Counted from the first letter of the stretch, positions 17,237 through 26,158 are shown. The stretch is DNA of 64,000 bases from Roseovarius albus (GCF_900172335.1 NZ_FWFX01000001.1:485254-549253); one strand, 5' to 3'. Notes: a model not told the origin generated them from the letters alone. Translations and numbers: made by a program.

Positions 17237-18034
17237 TTAGGTGTTGCGGGTAAGTGCAGCGTCGATGGCCGCGACGACTTGCGTCACCTCCGATGCGTCC
17301 AGCGCGTCAGGATGCGGAGCACCGAATTGGCCGATGTCATTATCGAAGTATTGACCTGTGGCCTGTGCGAATTCATCCGATAGCGCGGCACGGACGAGGA
17401 TTTGAGCGCCAATATCCAAGCCTTTGCCAGCAATGCCGAAGCCTTCCTTGACCATTTTGCTACCCAAGAGCGAACCCGGGTTGACGGCAATGATCGCGGG
17501 GCCGTTTGCCCCCAGTTCTTTGCCCATATGGAACGACCACATGGTCAGGGCCAGCTTGCTTTGGGCGTAGGCCTCCATGTCCTGCATTGGGTGGCTCGTA
17601 CTTAGGGCTTGCAGGTCCACGGGCGATTGTGCGGCGGACGATAGATTGATGACACGGCCATCGGCGGGCATCAGTGGAAGCAATAGTTTGGTCAACAAGG
17701 CCGGGGCAAAGGTATTGACGGCAAAGCGGGTGTCGAACCCGTCAGGTGTCGTTGTTGCGGGTGTTTTCAAGATGCCCGCGTTGTTGATCACAACGTCCAA
17801 TGTGTCATGTTTGGCTGCAATGTCAGCGGCAAGGTTTTCAACCTCATTCAAGCGCGAAAGGTCGGCAAGAAAGCCCTCGACCATGCCGGATTCTTTCAAT
17901 TCATCCTGTGCTGTTTTGAGTTTTTCTGCGCTGCGTCCGTGCAATAGAACGGTATGCCCTTGTGCCACCAGCAACCGTGCGGTGGCAAGGCCGATGCCGT
18001 CAGTTGCGCCGGTGATGAGGATTGTTTTGGTCAT
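17237..18034 (-). CDS. SDR family oxidoreductase
   Basis: 265 residues. Cofactor motif TGATDGIG near residue 9, basic R after the second strand (LLHGRSAEKL) suggesting NADPH, NNAG motif, and catalytic YAQSK. The organisation resembles retinol-dehydrogenase/WW-oxidoreductase-like SDRs. ATG 18034 is preferred over GTG 18043 because GGAG lies eight bases upstream of it and overlaps the GTG. Second gene of the three-gene unit, 21 bases after the ABM gene. Confidence 0.83.
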   Translation of the reverse strand: MTKTILITGATDGIGLATARLLVAQGHTVLLHGRSAEKLKTAQDELKESGMVEGFLADLSRLNEVENLAADIAAKHDTLDVVINNAGILKTPATTTPDGFDTRFAVNTFAPALLTKLLLPLMPADGRVINLSSAAQSPVDLQALSTSHPMQDMEAYAQSKLALTMWSFHMGKELGANGPAIIAVNPGSLLGSKMVKEGFGIAGKGLDIGAQILVRAALSDEFAQATGQYFDNDIGQFGAPHPDALDASEVTQVVAAIDAALTRNT

Positions 18035-18055
18035 GGTACTCACTCCATTATGGGG

Positions 18056-18343
18056 CTAATCGGCTTTGGTCATTTCATGCAGGGTGAAGCTTTCAACTGC
18101 CCCTTCAGTTGCGGTCATATAAGCGCTGAGATGGGGGGCGTTCATGTGGGTCTGCCACAATTCGCGGCTTTTCCAATTTTCGAAAAACATGAAGTGGCTT
18201 GGGTTTTCATTATCCGAGTGAAGATCATATTGCAGGCAGCCTGTCTCTTCACGCGTGACAGGAACGAGCTTCTCAAGTTCAGAACGTACCAGAGATTCTT
18301 GTCCCGGCTTTGCGGTGATGTGGGCGACGATCGTAAGTGCCAT
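18056..18343 (-). CDS. Putative quinol monooxygenase (ABM domain)
   Basis: 95 residues forming one antibiotic-biosynthesis-monooxygenase domain: LTIVAHITAKPGQESLVRSE, GCLQYDLH, FMFFENWKS, and ending near HEMTKAD. YgiN-type proteins of this size act on quinols; no cofactor motif is needed as the fold binds the substrate alone. First gene of a minus-strand unit that is divergent from an HxlR-type regulator, so it is probably controlled by it. Confidence 0.85.
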   Translation of the reverse strand: MALTIVAHITAKPGQESLVRSELEKLVPVTREETGCLQYDLHSDNENPSHFMFFENWKSRELWQTHMNAPHLSAYMTATEGAVESFTLHEMTKAD

Positions 18344-18399
18344 AATGATGATCCTTTTGACTTCCTGTTGTGAACATGAATATGTCTATAGGGAAGATA

Positions 18400-18414
18400 T
18401 GTGCAATACGCACA
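18400..18414. promoter_or_regulatory. Dyad in the HxlR-monooxygenase divergent spacer
   Basis: TGTGCAATACGCACA is a dyad with 5-bp arms and 5-base centre. On the minus strand it contains TTGCAC, which with TATTCA 18 bases downstream could be the operon promoter. HxlR proteins bind such short dyads near their divergent targets, so this is the candidate operator. Confidence 0.4.
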
Positions 18415-18435
18415 AAAATGGCATATAGGTACCAA

Positions 18436-18804
18436 ATGGATACTGCTGGCAAAACAGCCAGAGAGTTGGACGGCTCGCAACCTCGGTTTACCAAATACGA
18501 CTGCAGTGATGGCTGCCCGGTCGAACTGGCGTTGGAGCAGATTTCGGGCAAGTGGAAGGGGTTGGTGATCTACCACTTGCTGGGCGAAACGATACGATTC
18601 AACGAGGTGAAGCGCCGGATGGGGAGCGTTACACAACGGAGCCTGACCAAGCAATTGCGCGAGCTTGAGGCCGACGGGATCGTGCACCGGGAGGTTTACG
18701 CGGTGGTACCGCCGCGGGTTGAATACAGCCTGACCGAAAAGGGGCAGAAATTAAAACCCGTGATAGAGGCGTTGCATGCCTGGGGATCGATGCAGATGCC
18801 TTAA
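18436..18804 (+). CDS. HxlR-family winged-helix regulator
   Basis: 122 residues from ATG 18436. The HxlR signature is clear: CPVELALEQISGKWKGLVIYHLL, then RFNEVKRRMGSVTQRSLTKQLRELEADGIVHREVY and VEYSLTEKG. The cysteines in YDCSDGCP may sense electrophiles, quinones or redox, as in related members (established for some, inferred here). Upstream in-frame ATGs at 18376 and 18418 are possible, but they would place coding sequence over the dyad, and 122 residues is the usual size. It is divergent from the three-gene oxidoreductase unit and probably controls it. Confidence 0.88.
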   Translation: MDTAGKTARELDGSQPRFTKYDCSDGCPVELALEQISGKWKGLVIYHLLGETIRFNEVKRRMGSVTQRSLTKQLRELEADGIVHREVYAVVPPRVEYSLTEKGQKLKPVIEALHAWGSMQMP

Positions 18805-18806
18805 CT

Positions 18807-19655
18807 TTATTCGGTGTCCCATTTGAAGGCATCGCCGTCGGCTCGGATGCGCCCGACCGAGGGGAGGGTGAAATGGGTGCCAATGACTTTGCAGCCTGAT
18901 TCACTGACCTCCTCAAGGAGGGATTTTCGTGAAACAACAGCTTCTTCGGGATCGATGTCGTAACGGAAGTGCCAGTCAGGACGATGGCATTGTGCTGTGG
19001 AGTGAATGGCATCGCCGGTGATCAGCGCCTCGGAAGTGCCGGATTTTATGAGCACTGAGACGTGGCCGGGTGTGTGTCCGGGCGTAGGGACTAACAAGAC
19101 ATAATCGCCGAGCTTGTGATCGGCGGTAACCAGTTCGGCCTGACCGGCGGCAATGACGGGCAGAACGCTTTCTTGATATGTGTCATTGGGATTGGCGGAA
19201 TAATGGTCGTTGTCTGCATCGGGCAGAAGGTATTTGGCGTTCGGAAAGGTCGGGATCCAACGGCCATCGACAAGGCGGGTGTTCCAGCCAACGTGATCGG
19301 CGTGCAGGTGGGTGCAGAGCACATAATCGATATCATCTGGGGTGACGCTCGCCGCGGTGAGGGCGGCCATGAACCGATTGTCAGAGCGTTGATGCCAATC
19401 TGCTGTTCCGTGATTGGTTTTGTCATTACCGACACAGGCATCGACCAGAATCGTATGTGAGGGTGTTTTCAGCAGAAACCCTTGAACCGGTATGATCAAT
19501 TTGCCGCTGTCTGGGCAAAGCTGGCCCGGAGCGTGTTTGTTCAAAACTTCATGCAGGTCGGGACCAGCGGTTGGGTACAATTCTTTTGCCGGTTTGAACG
19601 GGCCATTGATTTCCAGAATGCGCCAAACTTCGACGTCGCCGACTCGCAATAACAT
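18807..19655 (-). CDS. Metallo-beta-lactamase fold hydrolase
   Basis: 282 residues. The metal-binding motif THLHADHVGWN (HxHxDH) and downstream histidines (TPGHTPGHVS, GDAIHS) identify the MBL fold with two metals. The N-terminal pattern (LLRVGDVEVWRILEINGPF) and the loop VDACVGNDK fit lactonase-like or quorum-quenching-type members, but substrate cannot be assigned. It converges with the HxlR gene with a 2-base gap and lies 39 bases downstream of the DUF1638 gene. Confidence 0.8.
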   Translation of the reverse strand: MLLRVGDVEVWRILEINGPFKPAKELYPTAGPDLHEVLNKHAPGQLCPDSGKLIIPVQGFLLKTPSHTILVDACVGNDKTNHGTADWHQRSDNRFMAALTAASVTPDDIDYVLCTHLHADHVGWNTRLVDGRWIPTFPNAKYLLPDADNDHYSANPNDTYQESVLPVIAAGQAELVTADHKLGDYVLLVPTPGHTPGHVSVLIKSGTSEALITGDAIHSTAQCHRPDWHFRYDIDPEEAVVSRKSLLEEVSESGCKVIGTHFTLPSVGRIRADGDAFKWDTE

Positions 19656-19694
19656 GAGTTGATCCTCCTTTGGGGGTGGATCAAAGACGATCCA

Positions 19695-20348
19695 TTAGGC
19701 GTGTTTGGCCAATGTGGTGGCCAAGTCGCCGTAGCCAGTAAAGCGGTATTCGAACGCGAGGCCAAGGCGGTCGGCGCAGTCTTTGGCCTTTTCTTTCAGA
19801 GCTGGGTTTTCCAACTGAGCCTGATAGACCAGTTTGGTGTAGTTGCCAAAAATCATGTCGCGCAACTCTGGGTGGCGATCGAGGCCCATGGGTTTCCAGA
19901 TAAAGGCATCAAACTGGCGAACCAGAAAGTCGGTGAGGTAAAAGGCCGTGATTTCACCGGCTTCACTGCGGGCGTCAAAGGCATCGTTGCCCTCAAAGAA
20001 AGAATAACAATGCGGGCCTTCGACCATTTGAACACCCAGTTCCTCACATTTGGTTTGAAGTTGTCCGCCTGTGCCGCAATCGGCGTAGACGACAAAGATG
20101 TCGCCGTAATCGTCGCGGTGCTTTTCAACGGCCTCAACCACGGCGTCTGTGATCTTTTCCGGATAGAGGTGCAGTTTGGCCGGAAGGCAGGTCAGGCTCA
20201 TGTGATCCCAACCGTTGAGCTTCTTCAGTGCGAGGATTTCGTGGGCCAGAGCTCCGCATGCAATTAGCAGGATGCTGCCGCGTTGTTCAGCTGCAAGGCC
20301 GGATTCGGTCAGTGTTTCGTCGTCGGGCAGGGCAGGGTTGCTTGTCAT
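19695..20348 (-). CDS. DUF1638 protein
   Basis: 217 residues from ATG 20348; an upstream ATG exists but adds a 50-residue arginine-rich stretch without support. Core features: ILLIACGALAHEILALKKLNGW, then DIFVVYADCGTGGQL, and GPHCYSFFEGN. Several cysteines and a histidine are conserved-looking, consistent with a metal- or corrinoid-related role. It lies close to a corrinoid-binding protein gene and 7 kb from bmt. In Roseobacter-group bacteria the methionine synthase is split, and a DUF1638 partner is plausible here; that link is inference. Confidence 0.78.
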   Translation of the reverse strand: MTSNPALPDDETLTESGLAAEQRGSILLIACGALAHEILALKKLNGWDHMSLTCLPAKLHLYPEKITDAVVEAVEKHRDDYGDIFVVYADCGTGGQLQTKCEELGVQMVEGPHCYSFFEGNDAFDARSEAGEITAFYLTDFLVRQFDAFIWKPMGLDRHPELRDMIFGNYTKLVYQAQLENPALKEKAKDCADRLGLAFEYRFTGYGDLATTLAKHA

Positions 20349-20515
20349 TGCTGGGCCTCGCGATGGACTGATATGGTCAGGATATAAGCGCAGACGGGAA
20401 TTTACACGAGGGCCAACGCCATTTTGTGATCTGCAAACGACTTGAAGTCGCCTGGGGGCAGAAAAACGAGGCCGGATTTGCCCCCGTTCTGCCGGCATAG
20501 CGGGTCGATTGGTTG

Positions 20516-20839
20516 TCAGTTGGTGTTGGTTAGTTTGACCGCTGTTCCATAGGCCAGAAGTTCGGACGCGCCTTTAGCGATGGAGGATGTCTCCATTCTA
20601 AGCCCGACTATGGCGTCTGCACCCATTTCGCGGGCCTGCGCGACCATGCGGTCGACGGCTTGTTCGCGGGCACCTGCCATCAAGGATGAGTAACCCCGCA
20701 CCTCGCCGCCGACGAGGTTTTTCAGGGATGCGATGATGTCGGTTCCGACGTGTTTGGTGCGTACGGTCGAGCCGCGGACGAGGCCGAGAGTTTCGGAAAT
20801 GTGATGTCCGGCAATGTCGGGTGTGGTGGCGAGCTTCAT
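20516..20839 (-). CDS. YbjQ (UPF0145) family protein
   Basis: 107 residues. The fold is recognised by GHHISETLGLVRGSTVRTKHV, EVRGYSSLMAGAREQAVDRM and MGADAIVGLRMETSSI. YbjQ proteins form pentameric rings, and are of unknown function though often labelled heavy-metal binding. ATG 20839 is used because it gives the family length and it directly follows the stop of the upstream small membrane protein (one base between), implying translational coupling. Confidence 0.88.
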   Translation of the reverse strand: MKLATTPDIAGHHISETLGLVRGSTVRTKHVGTDIIASLKNLVGGEVRGYSSLMAGAREQAVDRMVAQAREMGADAIVGLRMETSSIAKGASELLAYGTAVKLTNTN

Positions 20840-20840
20840 A

Positions 20841-21056
20841 CTAATGATCCATATTGTCGTAGTGGTCTTCTTCGGCGTTACCGACGCGTTCTGCGATAAC
20901 ACGGTAGATCACATATATCACCAGGCCCACCGGCGCGAGGATCAGCCATCCGAAGGTGAATTGAAAAAAGGCGGCCACAAAGAGGCTAAGCCAGATGGTT
21001 GCCCCAGCGGCGGCAATGACGACAACAATGATCAAAACCAGTTTATCAATCGGCAT
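20841..21056 (-). CDS. Small membrane protein
   Basis: 71 residues with two hydrophobic helices (LVLIIVVVIAAAGATIWLSL, and FGWLILAPVGLVIYVIYRVI) and an acidic/His-rich tail (EEDHYDNMDH). GGAG precedes the ATG. It is coupled to the YbjQ gene, so the pair is probably one unit. No named family recognised. Confidence 0.65.
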   Translation of the reverse strand: MPIDKLVLIIVVVIAAAGATIWLSLFVAAFFQFTFGWLILAPVGLVIYVIYRVIAERVGNAEEDHYDNMDH

Positions 21057-21102
21057 GGGCGAACTCCTTCATAAATACGAAGGTAAGGGCAGTGTAGAGA
21101 AT

Positions 21103-21131
21103 TAAAAACCCCGCCGGAAGGACGGGGCTTT
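21103..21131 (-). terminator. Terminator after corrinoid protein gene
   Basis: Read on the minus strand: GCCCCG stem, a loop containing TCCTTCCGG, CGGGG, and then TTTTTA. It closes the corrinoid protein transcript 28 bases after the stop codon. Confidence 0.85.
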
Positions 21132-21158
21132 CACTATATTGAATTCTGCGATTGCAGA

Positions 21159-21863
21159 TCAGCCGGTTACGCCTTGGTTGTGCTTGCGGCTCATGAAATC
21201 CTTGGCGGTTTCAACAGCTACGGCCGCGTCACGGCAATAGGCGTCGGCGCCAATGGCTTTGCCGAACTCTTCGTTCAGTGGCGCGCCGCCAACCAGAACG
21301 GTATAGTCGTCACGGATGCCTTGCTCGACCATCGTGTCAATCACAACCTTCATGTAGGGCATGGTGGTTGTCAGCAGGGCTGACATGCCCAGAATGTCTG
21401 GTTTTTCGTTTTCCAGAGACTCCAGGTAGTTTTCTACCGGGTTGTTGATGCCGATGTCGATCACTTCGAAGCCCGCACCTTCCATCATCATGCCGACAAG
21501 GTTTTTGCCGATGTCGTGGATGTCGCCCTTGACTGTGCCGATGACCATTTTACCAACGCGTGGCGCGCCGGTTTCAGCCAGCAATGGTTTCAGGATGGCC
21601 ATGCCGCCCTTCATCGCGTTTGCGGCGAGCAGAACCTCGGGAACGAACAGGATGCCGTCACGGAAGTCTTTCCCAACGATGGTCATACCGCCAACCAGCG
21701 CTTTGGTCAGGATGTCGTAAGGCATCCATTTGCGCTCAAGAAGGATGTTTACGCCTTCTTCGATCTCTTCCTTGAGACCGTCGTAAAGGTCGTCAAACAT
21801 CTGCTGGACAAGTTCTTCGTCGTCCAGTTCCGACAGGATGATGTCTTCTTCTTCGTCAGACAT
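21159..21863 (-). CDS. Corrinoid (B12-binding) protein, MtbC/MetH-module type
   Basis: 234 residues. An N-terminal helical cap (LVQQMFDDLYDGLKEEIEEGVN, VPEVLLAANAMKGGMAILKP) precedes a Rossmann B12-binding domain with the key motif GDIHDIGKNLV (DxHxxG; the histidine is the lower cobalt ligand). This corresponds to the cobalamin module of methionine synthase or a methyltransferase corrinoid partner. With DUF1638 (1 kb away) and Bmt (5 kb away), it probably carries the methyl group for homocysteine methylation; the pterin-binding module is not in the window. It is divergent from a radical SAM gene. Confidence 0.88.
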   Translation of the reverse strand: MSDEEEDIILSELDDEELVQQMFDDLYDGLKEEIEEGVNILLERKWMPYDILTKALVGGMTIVGKDFRDGILFVPEVLLAANAMKGGMAILKPLLAETGAPRVGKMVIGTVKGDIHDIGKNLVGMMMEGAGFEVIDIGINNPVENYLESLENEKPDILGMSALLTTTMPYMKVVIDTMVEQGIRDDYTVLVGGAPLNEEFGKAIGADAYCRDAAVAVETAKDFMSRKHNQGVTG

Positions 21864-21929
21864 ATGCGGCTTCCTTGATATTTGGGCGCGGTGGCGCGCG
21901 TGTTAACTCTTGGCCAGCTTTCGTCAATT

Positions 21930-21959
21930 TGTCGCAGTCGGACTTTGCAATTTGCGACA
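21930..21959. promoter_or_regulatory. Inverted repeat upstream of the corrinoid gene
   Basis: TGTCGCA (21930-21936) and TGCGACA (21953-21959) form 7-bp arms around a 16-base centre in the divergent spacer between the corrinoid and radical SAM genes. It could be a protein-binding site or an RNA stem in the leader. I do not recognise a known riboswitch here. Confidence 0.3.
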
Positions 21960-22069
21960 CTGACGAGAGCGGTTCCGACTTCTTAACAGCTAATTTCGGG
22001 GTGTGGTGGAAAAACTTGCGCGGGTCCGGGCAATTTTCTAGAATGTTCACTAATTGTTCTGGTGGTGTC

Positions 22070-23158
22070 ATGCGAAACGAAAGAACGGTCAGACATGGGG
22101 TGCAGCTTGCGGGGCGGGGAAGCCTGAGCAATGCCGCAGGACGGTATGAAGCGCATGGTGTGGCCTATGAGGATGACGGCTGGGATTTGCCTGAAGAAGA
22201 GCAGCTGCTGCGAACGCATGTGACGTTTGAGAATGCCCGCAAGTTGATCACCTATAACCGGTCGCCGGATCTGCCGTTCGATCGCTCGATCAATCCGTAC
22301 CGTGGGTGTGAGCATGGGTGCGTTTACTGTTTCGCCCGACCGACGCATGCCTGGCTTGGCATGTCGCCGGGGTTGGATTTCGAGACGCGGTTGATTGCCC
22401 GGCCGAATGCGGCAGAAGTTCTGGAGCGAGAATTGCGGCGAGCCAAATATAAGCCCGCAGTGATAGCCATTGGAACCAATACAGACCCCTATCAACCGAT
22501 TGAAAAACAGCATAAAATTATGCGGGACTGTTTACAGGTCTTGAACGCATTCTCGCATCCGGTGGCGATAGTCACGAAGGGAACTTTGATTGAACGGGAC
22601 ATCGATATTCTGGAGGATATGGCGGCGCGGAAACTCACGGCGGTCGGCGTGTCGGTGACCACGCTGGATGCTGATCTATCGCGCAAGATGGAGCCGCGTG
22701 CACCCGCACCCAAGCGCCGGTTGATGATCATTCGCAGGCTGGCTGAGGCAGGGATCCCGGTGAGGATCATGACATCACCCATGGTGCCGGGACTGACCGA
22801 TCATGAGATGGAAGAGATCCTGACCCTGGGCAAAGAGGCGGGAGCAGTGGCCGCAAGTTGGATTATGTTGCGTTTGCCGCTGGAAGTGTCTGGATTATTC
22901 AGAGAATGGGTCGAGCGACACTATCCCAACAAGGCAAACAAGATTATGTCGTTCTTGCGCGATATGCACGGTGGGCGAGAATACAGCGCGCAATGGGGCA
23001 AACGCATGCGAGGGGAAGGGCCATATGCAGATTTGGTGGCCCGCCGGTTTGAGCGAATTACGCATCAGTTGGAGTTGCGGCGGCATATGATTCCGCTTGA
23101 TTGTGATCAGTTTGCGCCGCCAATGGCGCAGGGAGCGCAGATGAATCTTGAGTTTTAG
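22070..23158 (+). CDS. Radical SAM protein, PA0069/Rv2578c type
   Basis: 362 residues from ATG 22070. The SAM-cluster motif is CEHGCVYC, preceded by INPYRG, which is characteristic of this family. Later blocks GTNTDPYQPIEK and TKGTLIERDIDIL are typical; the protein resembles the SplB-like or DNA-repair photolyase-labelled subgroup, but a photolyase activity is not implied. The longer open frame upstream is not supported by codon pattern. It is a single gene between the corrinoid gene and ppc. Confidence 0.85.
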   Translation: MRNERTVRHGVQLAGRGSLSNAAGRYEAHGVAYEDDGWDLPEEEQLLRTHVTFENARKLITYNRSPDLPFDRSINPYRGCEHGCVYCFARPTHAWLGMSPGLDFETRLIARPNAAEVLERELRRAKYKPAVIAIGTNTDPYQPIEKQHKIMRDCLQVLNAFSHPVAIVTKGTLIERDIDILEDMAARKLTAVGVSVTTLDADLSRKMEPRAPAPKRRLMIIRRLAEAGIPVRIMTSPMVPGLTDHEMEEILTLGKEAGAVAASWIMLRLPLEVSGLFREWVERHYPNKANKIMSFLRDMHGGREYSAQWGKRMRGEGPYADLVARRFERITHQLELRRHMIPLDCDQFAPPMAQGAQMNLEF

Positions 23159-23209
23159 GGAAGAGCCTTATCTGCTTGAGGTGTTATCGCTCACATAAGC
23201 TTGCAATAA

Positions 23210-23263
23210 ATTCCCATTGGGAATAAAATATTACTTGACGGAATGTAAATTGCTGCCAAAATC
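23210..23263. promoter_or_regulatory. Palindrome and weak promoter upstream of ppc
   Basis: ATTCCCATTGGGAAT (23210-23224) is a perfect dyad with 7-bp arms around one base. It is followed by TTGACG (23235-23240) and, 17 bases on, AAAATC, a weak -10. The dyad lies just upstream of the -35, where an activator or repressor would bind. The factor is unknown. Confidence 0.4.
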
Positions 23264-23357
23264 AGCCCAAGCCTGCCCAAGTTTCGGTGTGAAATAAACT
23301 TGTGTCGCAAATGAATGTTCAAGGGCAGAACGAATCTGCTCTTGAGGGGACTGCAAA

Positions 23358-26021
23358 ATGAAAGCCACGCGCACTGGAGTTAACCGAATGGACCATGCCT
23401 CTGACATCACCGCAGATTACGCGCAGGATTTACGGGCCACGTTGAAAGGTTTGTTGTTGTCCATTGTGGAAAAGCGTGCGCCTAACATTGCTCCCCTGTT
23501 GGCGGATGAGGGGGCGGATGATGTTCCGAGTGCCGAGACGATGGGCCAATATCTGCAAGCGGCGAATATTTGGTTTCAGCTCTCAAAAATTGTTGAGGAA
23601 AACGCTGCAGTGCGTGAGCGTCGGTACCTTGAGACAGATGAAGGCGCTGCCGCTGTGGAAGGCTCCTTTGCACAGACCATGGGACAGATCAAAGCAGAAA
23701 ACGCGGGCGCCTTTGGCGCAGCGGAGGCGCTTCTTTGTGTTGGGCCGACACTGACGGCACACCCGACCGAAGCGAAGCGTGTGACCATTCTGGAAATCCA
23801 CCGCCGCATCTATCGCCTGTTGGTGTCACTGGAAGCTGATCGCTGGACGCCGCGCGAACGCGAAGACCGGGTTGAGCAGTTGCGCAACGAGATTGATCTT
23901 TTGTGGTTGTCAGGTGAATTGCGCATGGCGCGACCAAGTTTGGCGGATGAAATCGAGTGGGGGCTGCAGTTTTTTCGTGACAGCCTGTTTGATGCGACGC
24001 CGCAATTGTTTGAAAGCTTCGCTCGGGCCAAAGCCGAAGTCTTTGGGGATGAGGCTGCAGATGTGCGTCCCTGTGTACGGTTTCATTCTTGGATTGGCGG
24101 CGACCGAGACGGCAACCCAAATGTGACCGCTGAGGTTACTGAAGATGCTATCCGGCGCGGGCGCGTGGCTGCGATGGAGTGTTATCAGGAGGGTTTGGGG
24201 AAAGCGATCCGGATGCTGAGCATCACCGGCACGTTGTCGCGTATTCCGGATCCGGCAAAGGCCGCGCTCGAGGCCGTTGTATCGCGTGTGCCCGAGGCCG
24301 AAGCGATTGCTGCCCGCAACAAGGGTGAGTATTTCCGGCAGGCTCTGAGTGCGGTTGCAGCGCGCCTGAATGGCGAGAATGCTTACCGTCATGTCAGTGA
24401 TTTCATCACAGATCTGAAAGTGGTGGAGCGCGCACTGGATACGGTTCAGGCCAAAGGGTTGAGTGAGCAGCTGGTACGTCCGATCCGGTGGCGGGCCGAG
24501 GTATTTGGGTTCCGCACAACCTCGCTGGATATCCGGCAAAACTCGACCGTGGTGACGTCCGTGCTTGCTGAAGTTTGGGCGGCCACGGGCAAGCCGACCG
24601 CCTTTGGCTCAGGCGATTGGTCCGCGCGGCTACGGGCGGAGATTGGCAAGGAAAAGCTCAAAAAAATTGACATGGCGTTGCTGAGTCCTGAGGGGCAAGA
24701 GCTGATGACGCTGATGGGGGTGATCCATGCGACGCGGCAGGGCGATGATCCTGAAAGCATTGGCTCTTTCATCCTGTCGATGACACGATCCACTGACGAT
24801 TTGTTGGCTGTATATTTGCTGGCGCGTTACGCTGGCTTTTCTGCAGAATTCATTAGCCTGCCAATTGTGCCGTTGTTTGAAACCATCGATGACTTGCGCA
24901 ATGCACCTGCGATCTTACGCGATTTGTTTGCCGTACCGATTGTGAACCGAAGCCTCAAGCGGCTTGGCGGTAAGGTTGAGATCATGCTGGGCTATTCCGA
25001 CAGTAACAAGGATGGTGGCTTCATCTGCTCCACCTGGGAGCTGGACAAGGCACAGCGCAAAATCACACGCGAGTTGGCCTTGCATGGATATACGCCACGA
25101 TTCTTCCACGGGCGCGGCGGTTCAGTTAGCCGGGGCGGGGCGCCCACGGGCCGTGCTATTGCGGCCCAACCTGCGGGAACCATTGGTGGCGCAATGCGCA
25201 CAACCGAGCAAGGCGAAGTGGTTTCTGCCAAATATGCCAACCGGGGCACCGCACTTCATGAGCTCGAACTAATGGCGTCATCGGTGTTGTCGCATACGGC
25301 GCTTTCCAAACCGTCGGGCAAGGATGAACCGGAATTTCATGATGCATTGGAGGCGCTGTCGGGCATGTCGCAGGCCGCCTATAGCAACCTGCTACACCGT
25401 CCCGGTTTCGTGGCTTATTTCCAAGAGGCCAGCCCGGTTGAGGAACTGGCGCAGCTCAAGATCGGGTCACGTCCGGCGCGGCGGTTCGGGGCCAGCAGTC
25501 TGGCCGATCTGCGGGCAATCCCCTGGGTGTTTGCCTGGACCCAGAACCGGCACTTGCTGACTGGTTGGTACGGCTTTGGCACAGCTTGCGAGTCGTTCCA
25601 GAAGGTGCGCGGGGCCGAAGGCAAGGCGCTGTTGGCCAAGATGTACGAGCGATCACACCTCTTCCATCTGATGGTGGATGAGGTGGAAAAGACGCTCTAT
25701 CAAGCGGATATGAAAATAGCGGCAAGATATAGCGCGTTGGTGACGGATCCGGCGGTGCGAGAGGATGTGCTCGGGCTGATCGAGGCGGAATATGAGCGGT
25801 CCAAAGCTGCGATCCTGATGATCACTGGAGAGGACGCGCTGGCGGATCGTTTTGTGAAACTTAAGGATCGGTTTGAGCGCGCGCAACCGCAGTTGAACGT
25901 AATCCATCAGATCCAGATCGATCAACTGACTCAACTGCGTGGAGATAACGCCTCGAAAATGTCAATTCCATTGCTGCAATCCATGAACTGCATCGCGGCA
26001 GGATTGGGATGGACCGGCTGA
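23358..26021 (+). CDS. ppc: Phosphoenolpyruvate carboxylase
   Basis: 887 residues. Makes oxaloacetate from PEP and bicarbonate. Catalytic blocks are present: LTAHPTEAKR (histidine near 138), SWIGGDRDGNP, EIMLGYSDSNKDGG, FHGRGGSVSRGG and RAIPWVFAWTQNR. The C-terminus MNCIAAGLGWTG is close to the usual NTG-type ending. GAGGGG eight bases before ATG 23358 supports that start over an internal ATG at 23388. A palindrome 130 bases upstream may regulate it. In roseobacters ppc provides anaplerotic carbon fixation. Confidence 0.96.
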   Translation: MKATRTGVNRMDHASDITADYAQDLRATLKGLLLSIVEKRAPNIAPLLADEGADDVPSAETMGQYLQAANIWFQLSKIVEENAAVRERRYLETDEGAAAVEGSFAQTMGQIKAENAGAFGAAEALLCVGPTLTAHPTEAKRVTILEIHRRIYRLLVSLEADRWTPREREDRVEQLRNEIDLLWLSGELRMARPSLADEIEWGLQFFRDSLFDATPQLFESFARAKAEVFGDEAADVRPCVRFHSWIGGDRDGNPNVTAEVTEDAIRRGRVAAMECYQEGLGKAIRMLSITGTLSRIPDPAKAALEAVVSRVPEAEAIAARNKGEYFRQALSAVAARLNGENAYRHVSDFITDLKVVERALDTVQAKGLSEQLVRPIRWRAEVFGFRTTSLDIRQNSTVVTSVLAEVWAATGKPTAFGSGDWSARLRAEIGKEKLKKIDMALLSPEGQELMTLMGVIHATRQGDDPESIGSFILSMTRSTDDLLAVYLLARYAGFSAEFISLPIVPLFETIDDLRNAPAILRDLFAVPIVNRSLKRLGGKVEIMLGYSDSNKDGGFICSTWELDKAQRKITRELALHGYTPRFFHGRGGSVSRGGAPTGRAIAAQPAGTIGGAMRTTEQGEVVSAKYANRGTALHELELMASSVLSHTALSKPSGKDEPEFHDALEALSGMSQAAYSNLLHRPGFVAYFQEASPVEELAQLKIGSRPARRFGASSLADLRAIPWVFAWTQNRHLLTGWYGFGTACESFQKVRGAEGKALLAKMYERSHLFHLMVDEVEKTLYQADMKIAARYSALVTDPAVREDVLGLIEAEYERSKAAILMITGEDALADRFVKLKDRFERAQPQLNVIHQIQIDQLTQLRGDNASKMSIPLLQSMNCIAAGLGWTG

Positions 26022-26034
26022 GAAAATCCTTCGT

Positions 26035-26061
26035 TGCGTGATGAACCATGTTTGTCACGCA
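26035..26061 (+). other. Hairpin after ppc
   Basis: TGCGTGA / TCACGCA arms with a 13-base loop, 13 bases after the ppc stop. No T-run follows directly, though a T-rich stretch occurs 35 bases later, so termination is uncertain. Confidence 0.35.
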
Positions 26062-26158
26062 GATTGAAGTAATTCTAAGACCCAGAATGCGATGGATTTT
26101 TTTCGTTAAAGTGAATATTTGACGTTCCAGGTAGATGTTTTGTTTGGAACGAGAGTTT

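Noticed and set aside
21875..22069. Extended N-terminus of the radical SAM protein
   Set aside because: Contains the divergent spacer and no family similarity; ATG 22070 gives the usual start.
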